64,000 bases of DNA, from NCBI RefSeq assembly GCF_000429465.1, contig NZ_AUBX01000009.1, forward strand, positions 558,001 through 622,000, in the 5' to 3' direction. Below the pieces are notes generated by a model, which saw nothing but the letters and a program-made list of their open reading frames with translations, ran no database searches and had not been told where the DNA came from. The position numbers and the translations under genes were made by a program. Below, in pieces: positions 24,834 through 33,088 of this stretch. This stretch comes from Algoriphagus vanfongensis DSM 17529 (GTDB lineage Bacteria > Bacteroidota > Bacteroidia > Cytophagales > Cyclobacteriaceae). Positions within the stretch are counted from its first letter, which is position 1, and the number at the start of each line of letters is the position of its first letter.

Positions 24834-25143
24834 CAATGAGTTGGCTGGCACCTTGACAGAAGTAGATTCTGGTGAATATGTTTTTGAGTACGATGAATCT
24901 TATGTGCAAAAACACCCCAATCAATTCATCACGTTTCAAATGCCGGTGACCACTCGGCCCTATCGAAGCACACGCCTGTTTCCTTTTTTTGATGGCTTGA
25001 TTCCCGAAGGTTGGCTATTGAATATCGCGGCAGAAAGCTGGAAAATCAATAAAAATGACCGAATGGGGCTACTTTTGGCTTGTTGCCAAAATGCCATTGG
25101 AGCAGTGAGTGTTCACCCTCTAAACCCAGAAGGAAATGAATAG
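24808..25143 (+). CDS. hipS: HipS-like protein (HipA N-terminal subdomain as a separate protein)
   Basis: A 111-residue protein equal to the N-subdomain-1 (Couple_hipA) of HipA: MRTGIIKYNNELAGTLTEVD, then TRLFPFFDGLIPEGWLLNIA, then ACCQNAIGAVSVHPL. In tripartite HipBST systems this separated piece, HipS, neutralises the kinase toxin. It overlaps hipB by 26 bp and hipT by 8 bp. Confidence 0.87.
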   Translation: MRTGIIKYNNELAGTLTEVDSGEYVFEYDESYVQKHPNQFITFQMPVTTRPYRSTRLFPFFDGLIPEGWLLNIAAESWKINKNDRMGLLLACCQNAIGAVSVHPLNPEGNE

Positions 25144-26086
25144 ATGTTTGTACTGTTATGAACCACTGAACGCAAGTCAAACAGGAGATTATCATCCCAA
25201 ATGTGTTAAAGACTTCTTTGGAACTACACATGCCCCAGAGCTTCCCTACCAACTGTCAGAAATGGAAGTCTTGGCAAAACAGGCAGCTGAAAGTTCCATA
25301 ACGGTTCCTGGAGTTCAACCAAAATTGTCATTAGGATGGATAAAGACCGAACTGGAGAATGGACATCAAGGAAGACTTACGATCCTAGATGCGCTGGAGG
25401 GTATGTATATTCTGAAGCCACAAAATATCCAATACCCTGAGATGCCGGAAAATGAGCATCTCTCCATGAGGTTGGCAGAATTATTTAACATTGAAGTAGT
25501 GCCTTCAACTTTGATTCGATTGGCTTCAGGCGAATTGTCCTATCTCACCAAGCGTATAGATCGCAAAGAGGATCATTCTAAAATCCACATGATTGATTTC
25601 TTGCAGATCCTGGAACTGGAAGACAAATACAAAGGGAATATGGAAACCTTGGGAAAAGCCATTGGTGAACTTTCAACCAATACTTTACTTGATAAAATGC
25701 GATTCTTCGAACTTGCTGTTTTTAACTACGTCATCGGCAATAATGACATGCACTTGAAAAATTTCTCAATGTGGCAAACTGATCAAGGTTGGGCTTTATC
25801 TCCTGCTTATGATTTACTCAATGTTAAAATCATCCTTCCGAAAGACAAGGAAGATACAGCACTATTGCTTGGAGGAAAAAAAATGAATTTCAACAAAGGA
25901 TATTTCGATAGATTAGGAGTGGTTTTAAAATTGAATGAGAAACAAGTCAATGGAGTCTATAAACGACTTAAAAAATGGCTGCCAAAGGCTAACCAATTAA
26001 TTGAAAAGTCTTTTCTCGGCAATGACCTTAAAACTGAATATAAAGAAAGGGTAAATTTGGGTGCCCAAAAATTTATTGAGGAATAA
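25136..26086 (+). CDS. hipT: HipT-like serine/threonine kinase toxin
   Basis: A 316-residue HipA-type kinase lacking the N-subdomain, which is encoded by hipS. The N-terminus has a small Cys motif (CLYCYEPL, then YHPKC). Residues 52-66 hold the Gly/Ser loop ESSITVPGVQPKLSL with possible autophosphorylation serines. The ATP-site lysine is likely in MYILKPQN near residue 94, the catalytic loop is NNDMHLKN at 202-209 and the metal site is AYDLLN near 224. The E. coli HipT homologue phosphorylates tryptophanyl-tRNA synthetase; the target here is unknown. The gene ends 88 bp before the right att repeat. Confidence 0.88.
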   Translation: MNRCLYCYEPLNASQTGDYHPKCVKDFFGTTHAPELPYQLSEMEVLAKQAAESSITVPGVQPKLSLGWIKTELENGHQGRLTILDALEGMYILKPQNIQYPEMPENEHLSMRLAELFNIEVVPSTLIRLASGELSYLTKRIDRKEDHSKIHMIDFLQILELEDKYKGNMETLGKAIGELSTNTLLDKMRFFELAVFNYVIGNNDMHLKNFSMWQTDQGWALSPAYDLLNVKIILPKDKEDTALLLGGKKMNFNKGYFDRLGVVLKLNEKQVNGVYKRLKKWLPKANQLIEKSFLGNDLKTEYKERVNLGAQKFIEE

Positions 26087-26173
26087 GGAGGGATAAATTC
26101 AGCACCATTTTTATATAAAAAAAATCTAACCAAAATTAGAATAATCCTAAAAAACCACTACCTCTAGAATTTC

Positions 26174-26192
26174 TTGTACCGGATTTGTACCG
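26174..26192 (+). repeat. attR candidate (inner direct repeat)
   Basis: TTGTACCGGATTTGTACCG is identical to 8460-8478. TAGAAT occurs a few bases before both copies, so similarity may extend leftward with a 1-bp indel. It lies 88 bp after hipT. Confidence 0.75.
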
Positions 26193-26230
26193 ATTTTATA
26201 TTATATAATTGTTTTTCAAACAGTTACACA

Positions 26231-26248
26231 TTCTGTATCGGCAAGTAA
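26231..26248 (+). repeat. outer right attachment-site candidate: displaced mnmE 3' end
   Basis: TTCTGTATCGGCAAGTAA encodes FCIGK-stop, the end of MnmE, but no gene body precedes it. Upstream, in the same frame, 26207-26218 reads N-C-F-S, resembling the N-I-F-S of MnmE, separated from FCIGK by a short N-S-Y-T insertion. This looks like the displaced 3' end left by integration into mnmE, as with SGI1-type islands. Confidence 0.55.
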
Positions 26249-26287
26249 GATTTCACTATTCGATTAAAACAGCTATTTAGAGCAAGG

Positions 26288-27580
26288 TCATTTTTCAGCC
26301 CTATAAAACACATCCATCAAGGCAGTTCGGATATTCAAGCTATACAGCTTTTGATGTTCTCTGGATGGATAAACGCGATTGGATAGGAAAATGTAAGTGA
26401 TCTTTTTGACAGGGTCTGCCCAAACAAAAGTTCCTGTAAAACCGGAATGTCCAAAGCTTTCCGGACTCGCCAAAGGAGAAGGATACGCATCAATCAAAGG
26501 AAGTTCAGCATTACCAAAATAGGGTTTGTCAAAACCCAAGCCCCTTCGATTCTCGTTTTCTGGAAATTGCACTTCAGTAAATTCTCTGACAGTTTCTGCA
26601 GAAATCAATTGTTGACCATTAACATTACCAAAGTTTTGATAAAGAAGCATCAACTTAGCTAAGTCATCAGCAGTACCAAACAAACCCGCATTTCCAGAAA
26701 CTCCCCCCTTTAGCGAAGCATTTTCGTCATGTACCCACCCTTTCACAAGAGTTTTCCGAAAAAGTGAGTCTACTTCGGTAGGTACGATGGCATTATCAAA
26801 ATTCTTCAGAGAGGGAAGAAAGCCCAACGCCTCACATCCAAGAGGCTTATAAAAATTCTCATTCAAATACGTTTGATAATCAGTCCCAGTGAGTTGCTCA
26901 ATTAAGCTTGGAAAAATCAAAAATGTTAGTCCTGAGTATAGGTATTTCTTTTCCTCGGAAACTTCAGACCTGTCGATGATCCGATTCATCTTCCTCTCAA
27001 AACGACGGTTGATATAGATGCCATCATAGACTTGTGCTTGATAGCGATTACTAGGCAACTCATGAACAAAACGCTTTTTGACCTTTCCATTTTTCTTCAT
27101 CACTTCATTTAAAAACACAACATATGGAATCAATCCTGCCTGATGAGCTAAAATCTCACGAAGCGTAAGATCTTTTTTATCTTTTCGCTTTCTCCAAGGT
27201 TTCCAATAAGTACTGAATGGTTTATCTAAATCAATTTTGCCTTCGTCCACTAACTTCATCAAGGCTGGCAGCGGACCTGTAATTTTGGTTACCGAAGCCA
27301 AATCATATAAATCGTCTAGCGCCACCGCCTGAATTTCATCATAGGTATGATAGCCATAGGCTTTATGAAAAATTACCGTGTCATTCTTTGCAATCAACAA
27401 TTGTGCTCCAGGGAAAGCTAGACTATCGATTCCCATTTGCATGATTGAATCTACTTTCTGTTTGATGAAATCTTCATCAAAGCCCAACTTTGACGGAGTG
27501 GATCGAACTAGCTCATGCTGAGCAAATCCGAGCTGAACAACTACTATGAATACAAAAAGTAAGGACAGTGATTTTTTCAT
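26288..27580 (-). CDS. exported serine hydrolase of the beta-lactamase/penicillin-binding (class C-like) family
   Basis: A 430-residue protein from the start MKKSLSLLFVFIVVVQLGFA at 27580; a longer upstream reading begins before the signal peptide and is less likely. Active-site motifs are SxxK in DLASVTKITG, Tyr-Ser-Gly in YLYSGLTFLIF and the third motif in FGHSGFTGTF. It is secreted to the periplasm. Relatives act on peptidoglycan peptides or esters; the substrate cannot be assigned. It is the first core gene right of the mobile element. Confidence 0.85.
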   Translation of the reverse strand: MKKSLSLLFVFIVVVQLGFAQHELVRSTPSKLGFDEDFIKQKVDSIMQMGIDSLAFPGAQLLIAKNDTVIFHKAYGYHTYDEIQAVALDDLYDLASVTKITGPLPALMKLVDEGKIDLDKPFSTYWKPWRKRKDKKDLTLREILAHQAGLIPYVVFLNEVMKKNGKVKKRFVHELPSNRYQAQVYDGIYINRRFERKMNRIIDRSEVSEEKKYLYSGLTFLIFPSLIEQLTGTDYQTYLNENFYKPLGCEALGFLPSLKNFDNAIVPTEVDSLFRKTLVKGWVHDENASLKGGVSGNAGLFGTADDLAKLMLLYQNFGNVNGQQLISAETVREFTEVQFPENENRRGLGFDKPYFGNAELPLIDAYPSPLASPESFGHSGFTGTFVWADPVKKITYIFLSNRVYPSREHQKLYSLNIRTALMDVFYRAEK

Positions 27581-27822
27581 TCTTCCGATGTAACTAATAT
27601 TCAATGCTAAATAGCCTTCGCCACTCATAGCTCCAAGCCTGACCAATCTTTTTCCTTAATCGGTAAAAAAATCAAGATTAGAGAAGGAAATGAAGCTTGA
27701 CAGTTGAGGAAAAATAAAAGTGTATTATAACAACATAGAGGGCTATCCTTAACACACTTAGAAGAAACAATAAATCAGAAACTCAAAACTGATCTATTGT
27801 TTTCAACGAAGTAACAATTTAT

Positions 27823-28851
27823 TCAAAAATGCTTCCAACCTTGAGCTTTCAAAGGTACAGCTGTTCCACTTTTGGTCACCAGGAATTTTCCTTCTTCAGG
27901 TTTAGTCATATGACCGATAAAGTGGATGTCAGGATGTTTTTCAAGTTTGGCGAAATCCTTTTGATCAATTGTAAACAGCAATTCATAATCCTCTCCCCCG
28001 TTTAATACACAGGTGATGGGATCCATATTCAATTCTACAGCTGTATCAAAAGTTTGTTTATCTATCGGAAGTTTATCTTCATAGATTGTGGCTCCAACAT
28101 TGGAGGCTTTGCAAATATGGAAGATTTCTGAAGCCAATCCATCGGAAATATCCATCATGGAAGTAGGCACAATACCAGCTTCTTTCAACTCATGAATGAT
28201 ATCCATCCTTGCATCCGGTCTCAACTGTCTCCCTGTCACCACCGGATATTTATCCAAATCTGGTTTCATGTCAGGATTAGCAAGGAACACCTGCTTTTCT
28301 CTTTCCAAAATCTGAAGTCCAACCAAAGCCGCTCCCAAATCACCGGTAGCGCAAAGAATGTCATTCACTTTTGCTCCATTTCTATAACTGACCTGTTCTT
28401 TTTTGGCTTCGCCAATTGCAGTAACAGATATCACCAACCCACTCCTGGAAGCAGTGGTATCTCCTCCAATCAAGTCTACTCCATAATGCTCGCATGCTGC
28501 ACGGATTCCAGAATATAGGGCATCCACCGCCTCAACAGAGAAACGATTAGAAAGGGCGATTGAAACTGTAATCTGCTTCGGTATTGCATTCATGGCTGCC
28601 ACGTCTGAAACATTGACCGCCACGGCTTTGAAACCCACATGAGGCAGAGGAGCATAGGACAAATCAAAATGAACACCTTCCAGCAAAAGGTCTGTAGTCA
28701 CTACCTTCACATGATCTCCTGCCTCAATGACAGCAGCATCATCGCCAATTCCTCTCAAAGAAGATGGATTCTTTACCTCTATTTTCTCACTTAGGTGATC
28801 GATCAAACCAAACTCACCCAAATCACCTATTTCTGTTCTTTTTTCTGACAT
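27823..28851 (-). CDS. thiL: thiamine-monophosphate kinase
   Basis: A 342-residue enzyme from the start MSEKRTEIGDLGEFGLIDHL, phosphorylating thiamine monophosphate to the active diphosphate. It is an AIR-synthase-type fold with RGIGDDAAVIEAG near residue 35, DLLLEGVHFDL and GGDTTASRSGLVISVTAIG. The C-terminal part contains DISDGLASEI and NGGEDYELLFTI. No TPP riboswitch was recognised upstream. Confidence 0.95.
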   Translation of the reverse strand: MSEKRTEIGDLGEFGLIDHLSEKIEVKNPSSLRGIGDDAAVIEAGDHVKVVTTDLLLEGVHFDLSYAPLPHVGFKAVAVNVSDVAAMNAIPKQITVSIALSNRFSVEAVDALYSGIRAACEHYGVDLIGGDTTASRSGLVISVTAIGEAKKEQVSYRNGAKVNDILCATGDLGAALVGLQILEREKQVFLANPDMKPDLDKYPVVTGRQLRPDARMDIIHELKEAGIVPTSMMDISDGLASEIFHICKASNVGATIYEDKLPIDKQTFDTAVELNMDPITCVLNGGEDYELLFTIDQKDFAKLEKHPDIHFIGHMTKPEEGKFLVTKSGTAVPLKAQGWKHF

Positions 28852-28916
28852 ATTAATTGTACAATGTACCAAGTCCAAAGTACCCAGTACTCAAAACTTA
28901 AACTTTTTACTGTTTA

Positions 28917-29330
28917 CTACTTACTGTTCACCGAAACCTCCTGACAGAGTTCCACCAAAACACCATTTGTGCTTCTGGGATGCAAAAATACGACTAATTT
29001 ATTGTCTGCACCCAGTTTGGGAGTTTCATTCAATATTTCAAAACCTTCACCTTTTAAGCGTTCCACTTCAGCTTCGATATTTTCCACATCGAAAGCGATA
29101 TGATGAACTCCAGGTTTCTTTTTCTCTAAATATTTGGCAATGGCACTATTCGGGTTGGTAGCCTGAAGCAATTCCACTTTGGTCTCACCTACTAGAAAAA
29201 AGGAAGTTTCCACTGCCTCTCCTTCTACCAATTCTGTTTTAAAATGGGCTTTACCCAAAAGCTTTGCAAATAAAGCATTGGACTCCTCTAAATCCTGCAC
29301 GGCAATTCCAATATGCTCGATTTTCCTCAT
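28917..29330 (-). CDS. mce: methylmalonyl-CoA epimerase
   Basis: A 137-residue VOC-fold protein: KIEHIGIAVQDLEESNALFA, then GVHHIAFDVENIEAEVERLK and HPRSTNGVLVELCQE. The His/Glu metal ligands of the family are present. It interconverts R- and S-methylmalonyl-CoA between propionyl-CoA carboxylase and the mutase. It lies 65 bp upstream of thiL on the same strand. Confidence 0.92.
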   Translation of the reverse strand: MRKIEHIGIAVQDLEESNALFAKLLGKAHFKTELVEGEAVETSFFLVGETKVELLQATNPNSAIAKYLEKKKPGVHHIAFDVENIEAEVERLKGEGFEILNETPKLGADNKLVVFLHPRSTNGVLVELCQEVSVNSK

Positions 29331-29486
29331 TTTTATTCTTTTTTCATTTTTAAAAACAAAAGTCTAGATTCTTAAATTCAGCCAAAAAGATCCGAGTTTG
29401 GCTACTTCCGACATCGGTCATCGGGCTTCCAGCCCTCAATCAAAGGGAAAATGGGTAATAGTACAATTGCTGCTATTTAGAATTTG

Positions 29487-29494
29487 TATATTTG
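29487..29494 (+). promoter_or_regulatory. Bacteroidota-type -7 box for the Fe-S carrier gene
   Basis: TATATTTG matches TAnnTTTG. A TTG about 18 bp upstream (29467-29469) may serve as the -33 element. The start codon is 70 bp downstream. Confidence 0.5.
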
Positions 29495-29563
29495 CAATTG
29501 AATCATTTCAGAAGAGCTTCTGTTTGGATTCTAGTTACATTTGAAGATATAAAATTATAAAAT

Positions 29564-29890
29564 ATGATCATCGTCTCAGATAAAGCCAAAGAGCGAATTT
29601 TGGAGCTAAGACAAGAGGAAGGACGTGGCGAAAACGAAAACATCCGTGTTTCAGTAAAAGGCGGGGGATGTTCTGGTTTGATGTATGACTTGGGCTTTGA
29701 TGCCGAAACCGTAGATACAGACCATGTATTTGAAGATAAAGGAATTAAAATCATCGTGGACCGGAAGAGTTTACTCTATTTGGCAGGAACGACTCTGGAG
29801 TTCTCCGATGGATTAAATGGCAAAGGCTTCCAATTTATCAACCCGAATGCTAGCAGAACCTGTGGTTGCGGAGAGAGCTTCTCCATTTAA
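29564..29890 (+). CDS. A-type iron-sulfur cluster carrier (HesB/IscA/SufA family)
   Basis: A 108-residue protein with all three ligand cysteines of the A-type carriers: KGGGCSGLMYDLGF and the C-terminal TCGCGESF. It should carry or deliver Fe-S clusters in the cytoplasm. It is a single gene with its own promoter and terminator. A paralogue lacking the C-terminal cysteines is encoded at 43144-43458. Confidence 0.93.
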   Translation: MIIVSDKAKERILELRQEEGRGENENIRVSVKGGGCSGLMYDLGFDAETVDTDHVFEDKGIKIIVDRKSLLYLAGTTLEFSDGLNGKGFQFINPNASRTCGCGESFSI

Positions 29891-29917
29891 TTTAACTTTT
29901 CTATAAGAAACAATCTA

Positions 29918-29942
29918 AAAGGCAACCTATCCGGTTGCCTTT
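29918..29942 (+). terminator. terminator after the A-type carrier gene
   Basis: AAAGGCAACC and GGTTGCCTTT form a 10-bp perfect stem with loop TATCC, followed by CTTTTT. Confidence 0.9.
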
Positions 29943-29983
29943 CTTTTTACCCAAATTCCTAAGTCAATTTAGCCTTCATTCCT

Positions 29984-29991
29984 TACCTTTG
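29984..29991 (+). promoter_or_regulatory. Bacteroidota-type -7 box for gcvT
   Basis: TACCTTTG matches TAnnTTTG, 25 bp before the gcvT start codon. No clear -33 element was found. Confidence 0.55.
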
Positions 29992-30016
29992 CCCCCACTA
30001 AAACCGAACCCAAATC

Positions 30017-31111
30017 ATGGAAGAACAAATCAAAAAAATCCAACTCAATGATCTTCATACTGCTTTAGGAGGCAAAATGGTCCCTTTTGCAGGATACAAT
30101 ATGCCTGTAAGATATAGCTCTGATAAAGAAGAGCATCACTGTGTCAGACAGGGAGTTGGGGTATTTGATGTGTCCCACATGGGAGAGTTTATGGTGGAAG
30201 GCCCAGAAGCTTTGAATTTGATTCAAAAAGTCACTTCAAATGATGCTTCCAAATTGGTCAACGGCCAAGCTCAATATTCTTGTTTCCCTAATGAAACGGG
30301 AGGAATTGTGGACGATTTGATCGTTTACAAATTCGAAGACGAAAAATACATGTTGGTAGTCAATGCTTCCAATATTGATAAAGACTGGGCTTGGGTCAAC
30401 AAGTTCAACACAATGGGTGCAAAACTGACCAATATTTCTGACGAGGTTTCTCTTTTTGCTGTCCAAGGACCAAAGGCGATAGAAGCTGTTCAGTCATTGA
30501 CTCCCGTAAACCTTTCTGAGGTCAAATTTTACCATTTCACTGTGGGTGAATTTGCAGGTGTTCAGGATGTGATCATTTCTGGAACTGGCTATACAGGAGC
30601 AGGAGGATTTGAAATCTACGTGAAAAACGAAGATGCTGAGAAAGTTTGGAAGGCAATCTTTGAAGCTGGCAAAGACTTCGGTATCCAGCCAATCGGGCTA
30701 GGAGCTAGAGATACTCTTCGTCTGGAAATGGGATATTGCCTATATGGCAATGATATCACCGATGAGACTTCCCCTATCGAAGCAGGTTTGGGATGGATCA
30801 CCAAATTCACCAAGGATTTCACCAATTCTGAAGCTTTAAAAGCTCAAAAAGAAGCAGGTGTAGAAAGAAAATTGGTTGGTTTTGTGATGCAGGAAAGAGG
30901 AATACCAAGAGGTCACTACCCTATCGTGGATGCTGATGGAAATGTAATTGGTGAAGTTACTTCAGGTACTCAGTCCCCATCTATGGAAGTAGGTATTGGC
31001 TTGGGTTATGTGAAAACAGAATTTGCGAAAGCCGGAACAGAGATTTTTATCCAAATCAGAAATAAAAACCTGAAAGCTCAGGTAGAAAAACTCCCTCTTT
31101 ACAAAGGATGA
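30017..31111 (+). CDS. gcvT: glycine cleavage system aminomethyltransferase (T protein)
   Basis: A 364-residue THF-dependent enzyme of the glycine cleavage system: [83 protein letters not shown]. It transfers the methylene group from the H-protein-bound intermediate to THF. It overlaps comB by 4 bp. The other gcv genes are not in this window. Confidence 0.96.
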   Translation: MEEQIKKIQLNDLHTALGGKMVPFAGYNMPVRYSSDKEEHHCVRQGVGVFDVSHMGEFMVEGPEALNLIQKVTSNDASKLVNGQAQYSCFPNETGGIVDDLIVYKFEDEKYMLVVNASNIDKDWAWVNKFNTMGAKLTNISDEVSLFAVQGPKAIEAVQSLTPVNLSEVKFYHFTVGEFAGVQDVIISGTGYTGAGGFEIYVKNEDAEKVWKAIFEAGKDFGIQPIGLGARDTLRLEMGYCLYGNDITDETSPIEAGLGWITKFTKDFTNSEALKAQKEAGVERKLVGFVMQERGIPRGHYPIVDADGNVIGEVTSGTQSPSMEVGIGLGYVKTEFAKAGTEIFIQIRNKNLKAQVEKLPLYKG

Positions 31112-31818
31112 GACAGATTGAAGTTTGCTTCAGCCCTGAGCTGATTCACTTACATGAATTACAAGGTAAAATCGTGGTTGTCGTGGATATCTTCCGTGCG
31201 ACGACCACGATGATTACTGCCCTTGCCAATGGGATCGAAGAGATCAAAACTTTTGCTGACAAAGATTCCTGCCGACAAATGCAAAGCCAAGGCTACTTGG
31301 TTGCCGGAGAAAGGAACGGTCAAACCATTGAAGGTTTCGATTTGGGAAATTCTCCTGTGGCATTTTTGAAAAAGGATTATTCTGGAAATAAATTGGCCAT
31401 GACCACCACCAACGGTACTTTGGCCATATCCAAATCCCAAGAAGCAGACGAAATCCTAGTTGGTTCATTTCCAAATATTTCCGCCACAATCAACTATATC
31501 CAGCAGCATGACAAGGATGTTTTGATTCACTGTGCAGGCTGGAAGGGGAAATTCAATCTGGAAGATTCACTCTATGCAGGAGCTTTGGTGAAATCTCTCG
31601 AATCCACTCACCTTTCCGAAGATGACGGTGCGATGGCGATGAAGTCACTTTTTGAAAAAGAGGGACATCAAATGAAGCAATTCCTTTCTCAGGCTTCTCA
31701 TGCCAAAAGACTGCAAAACCATGGAATCGAGCATGACATTGATATCTGTTTGACATTGGATCTTTTTGATATTGTGGGAAAAGTTGAAGACGAAGTAGTT
31801 AGAGCTATTGCAATCTAA
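31108..31818 (+). CDS. comB: 2-phosphosulfolactate phosphatase
   Basis: A 236-residue ComB family member: [53 protein letters not shown]. Archaeal ComB acts in coenzyme M synthesis. In Bacteroidota the protein is widespread and may act in sulfonate or sulfonolipid metabolism. It is coupled to gcvT by a 4-bp overlap. Confidence 0.88.
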   Translation: MRQIEVCFSPELIHLHELQGKIVVVVDIFRATTTMITALANGIEEIKTFADKDSCRQMQSQGYLVAGERNGQTIEGFDLGNSPVAFLKKDYSGNKLAMTTTNGTLAISKSQEADEILVGSFPNISATINYIQQHDKDVLIHCAGWKGKFNLEDSLYAGALVKSLESTHLSEDDGAMAMKSLFEKEGHQMKQFLSQASHAKRLQNHGIEHDIDICLTLDLFDIVGKVEDEVVRAIAI

Positions 31819-31892
31819 AAACCTGCTTAAAGTTTCATTTCAGCTTAAATAGGTCTATTTTAAAGTGACCTAAACGATCGGATCCAGACTCA

Positions 31893-32423
31893 ATGGATCT
31901 ATTGGAAATGAAAACCTTTAATTACAAAAATCGAAAACTAAGCTCTGGTCCCCACTTATTGGGGATACTCCTTATTTTTACGGGCATATTTGCAATTCTT
32001 AGTCCTACCTTCATAGAAAGTGGCAGCTCCCTTCAAAAGGTATTGGCAGTTGGAGTTGGTTCTTTTTTACTTGGTTGTATTATTATTTTCTCCTACTCAG
32101 GAACACTCCTAGATTTCAATAGAAATAAATACAAAAAATACTTTTCTCTCTGTGGCTTCAAATTTGGACAGTGGGACGACTTACTATCCATTGAAACAAT
32201 CCAGCTTTCTTCCCATACTTTCGTAAGCAGTAATTTACCCAACGGAATCAGTCCAACTCTCTCCGGCAAAGTGACTGACTTTAAAGTCACACTTCTTTCC
32301 ACTTCGCAAGCCCCCCTTCTCACTTTTTTTTATGAGAAAAGGAAAAAAGCTATTCAAGATGCCAAGCTTTTGGCCGAAAAATCAAAGGCTATTTTAAGTA
32401 TAAAAATCCCTGATTATGAATGA
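31893..32423 (+). CDS. hypothetical membrane protein
   Basis: A 176-residue protein not recognised by family. Two hydrophobic helices lie near residues 25-42 (LLGILLIFTGIFAIL) and 50-70 (VLAVGVGSFLLGCIIIF). A soluble C-terminal part with alternating beta-strand character follows. The ATG at 31908 (MKTFNYKNRKLSSG) is an alternative start. A similarly built but unrelated-looking protein follows 72 bp downstream. Confidence 0.55.
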   Translation: MDLLEMKTFNYKNRKLSSGPHLLGILLIFTGIFAILSPTFIESGSSLQKVLAVGVGSFLLGCIIIFSYSGTLLDFNRNKYKKYFSLCGFKFGQWDDLLSIETIQLSSHTFVSSNLPNGISPTLSGKVTDFKVTLLSTSQAPLLTFFYEKRKKAIQDAKLLAEKSKAILSIKIPDYE

Positions 32424-32495
32424 AATAGTCTTAAATTAAGAGTCATTTTAATTGGCAACACCAGAATGCTCGAATCATAATTATCCTTATTTCTT

Positions 32496-33002
32496 ATGCT
32501 GGACTTACTTTGGAGTATTTTTGATCTAGTGACCATAATTCTTTTCGTCTATTTCTTTTTGAAAATCATGAAGTTGGGCTTGTCTCAAATCAAACCCAAA
32601 TGGAGATTGGTCGCAGTTCCTGTCTTGTTGGTAGGAATTATTTCCTTTCTCAGTAATCAAAAGAAAATAGAAAGTGAATCCAAAATCATCGAAGTGGAAT
32701 ATTCGGTTGACTATTACACTGTTCCGGTATCGCTGATCAATGATCTAAGTGTACAAGTGGTCCGTAAGAAATCCGATGGATCCATTAACCCATTCCTTTC
32801 AGATTCATTTTATATGGGCTTTGTCCTTGGGAGAGAATGGAGCCAAACAACAGTCAACGAAACTCCATCTGGAATCGAAATCGAAGGAAAGGTAAAGTAT
32901 TATTTGATTGGATGGAATTTCATGAGTTTCCCACGAAGCATCCTGATCAAACCAGATTCTCCCGACAATCCAGTAAAATTGGATTGGAAGCATTCTATTT
33001 AA
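32496..33002 (+). CDS. hypothetical membrane protein
   Basis: A 168-residue protein with two N-terminal membrane helices (LVTIILFVYFFLKIM; LVAVPVLLVGIISFL) and a C-terminal soluble domain of about 110 residues. No family is recognised. It lies between another small membrane protein and the M81 lipoprotein gene. Confidence 0.55.
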   Translation: MLDLLWSIFDLVTIILFVYFFLKIMKLGLSQIKPKWRLVAVPVLLVGIISFLSNQKKIESESKIIEVEYSVDYYTVPVSLINDLSVQVVRKKSDGSINPFLSDSFYMGFVLGREWSQTTVNETPSGIEIEGKVKYYLIGWNFMSFPRSILIKPDSPDNPVKLDWKHSI

Positions 33003-33088
33003 CCCATTTTTTCTCCAATCAACCCAAAGCCAATTGATTTCCGGCTTTTTGCTGGTATTTTTCTGATTCAATAAAAACCACCAGCTTA

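Larger units (their letters stand above)
8460..26192. mobile_element. integrative mobilizable element with restriction, RT and toxin cargo
   Basis: A 17.7-kb stretch bounded by an exact 19-bp direct repeat (8460-8478 and 26174-26192). From the left it carries an HTH/zinc-finger protein, tyrosine integrase, second HTH protein, SF3-like primase-helicase, MobC, MOBP-type relaxase and an overlapping small membrane protein. The cargo follows: a type I RM operon, a reverse transcriptase with a structured upstream region, a RhuM-Doc protein and HipBST. It has no conjugative type IV secretion genes, so transfer would need a helper. All its genes point right. The flanking genes are ordinary core genes, and mnmE is immediately to the left. 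Confidence 0.85.

Noticed and set aside
8460..26192. Prophage
   Set aside because: There are no capsid, terminase, portal, tail or lysis genes; relaxase and MobC point to a mobilizable element.
27647..27822. TPP riboswitch near thiL
   Set aside because: The sequence around thiL has no recognisable thi-box; this gap is also downstream of thiL on its strand.
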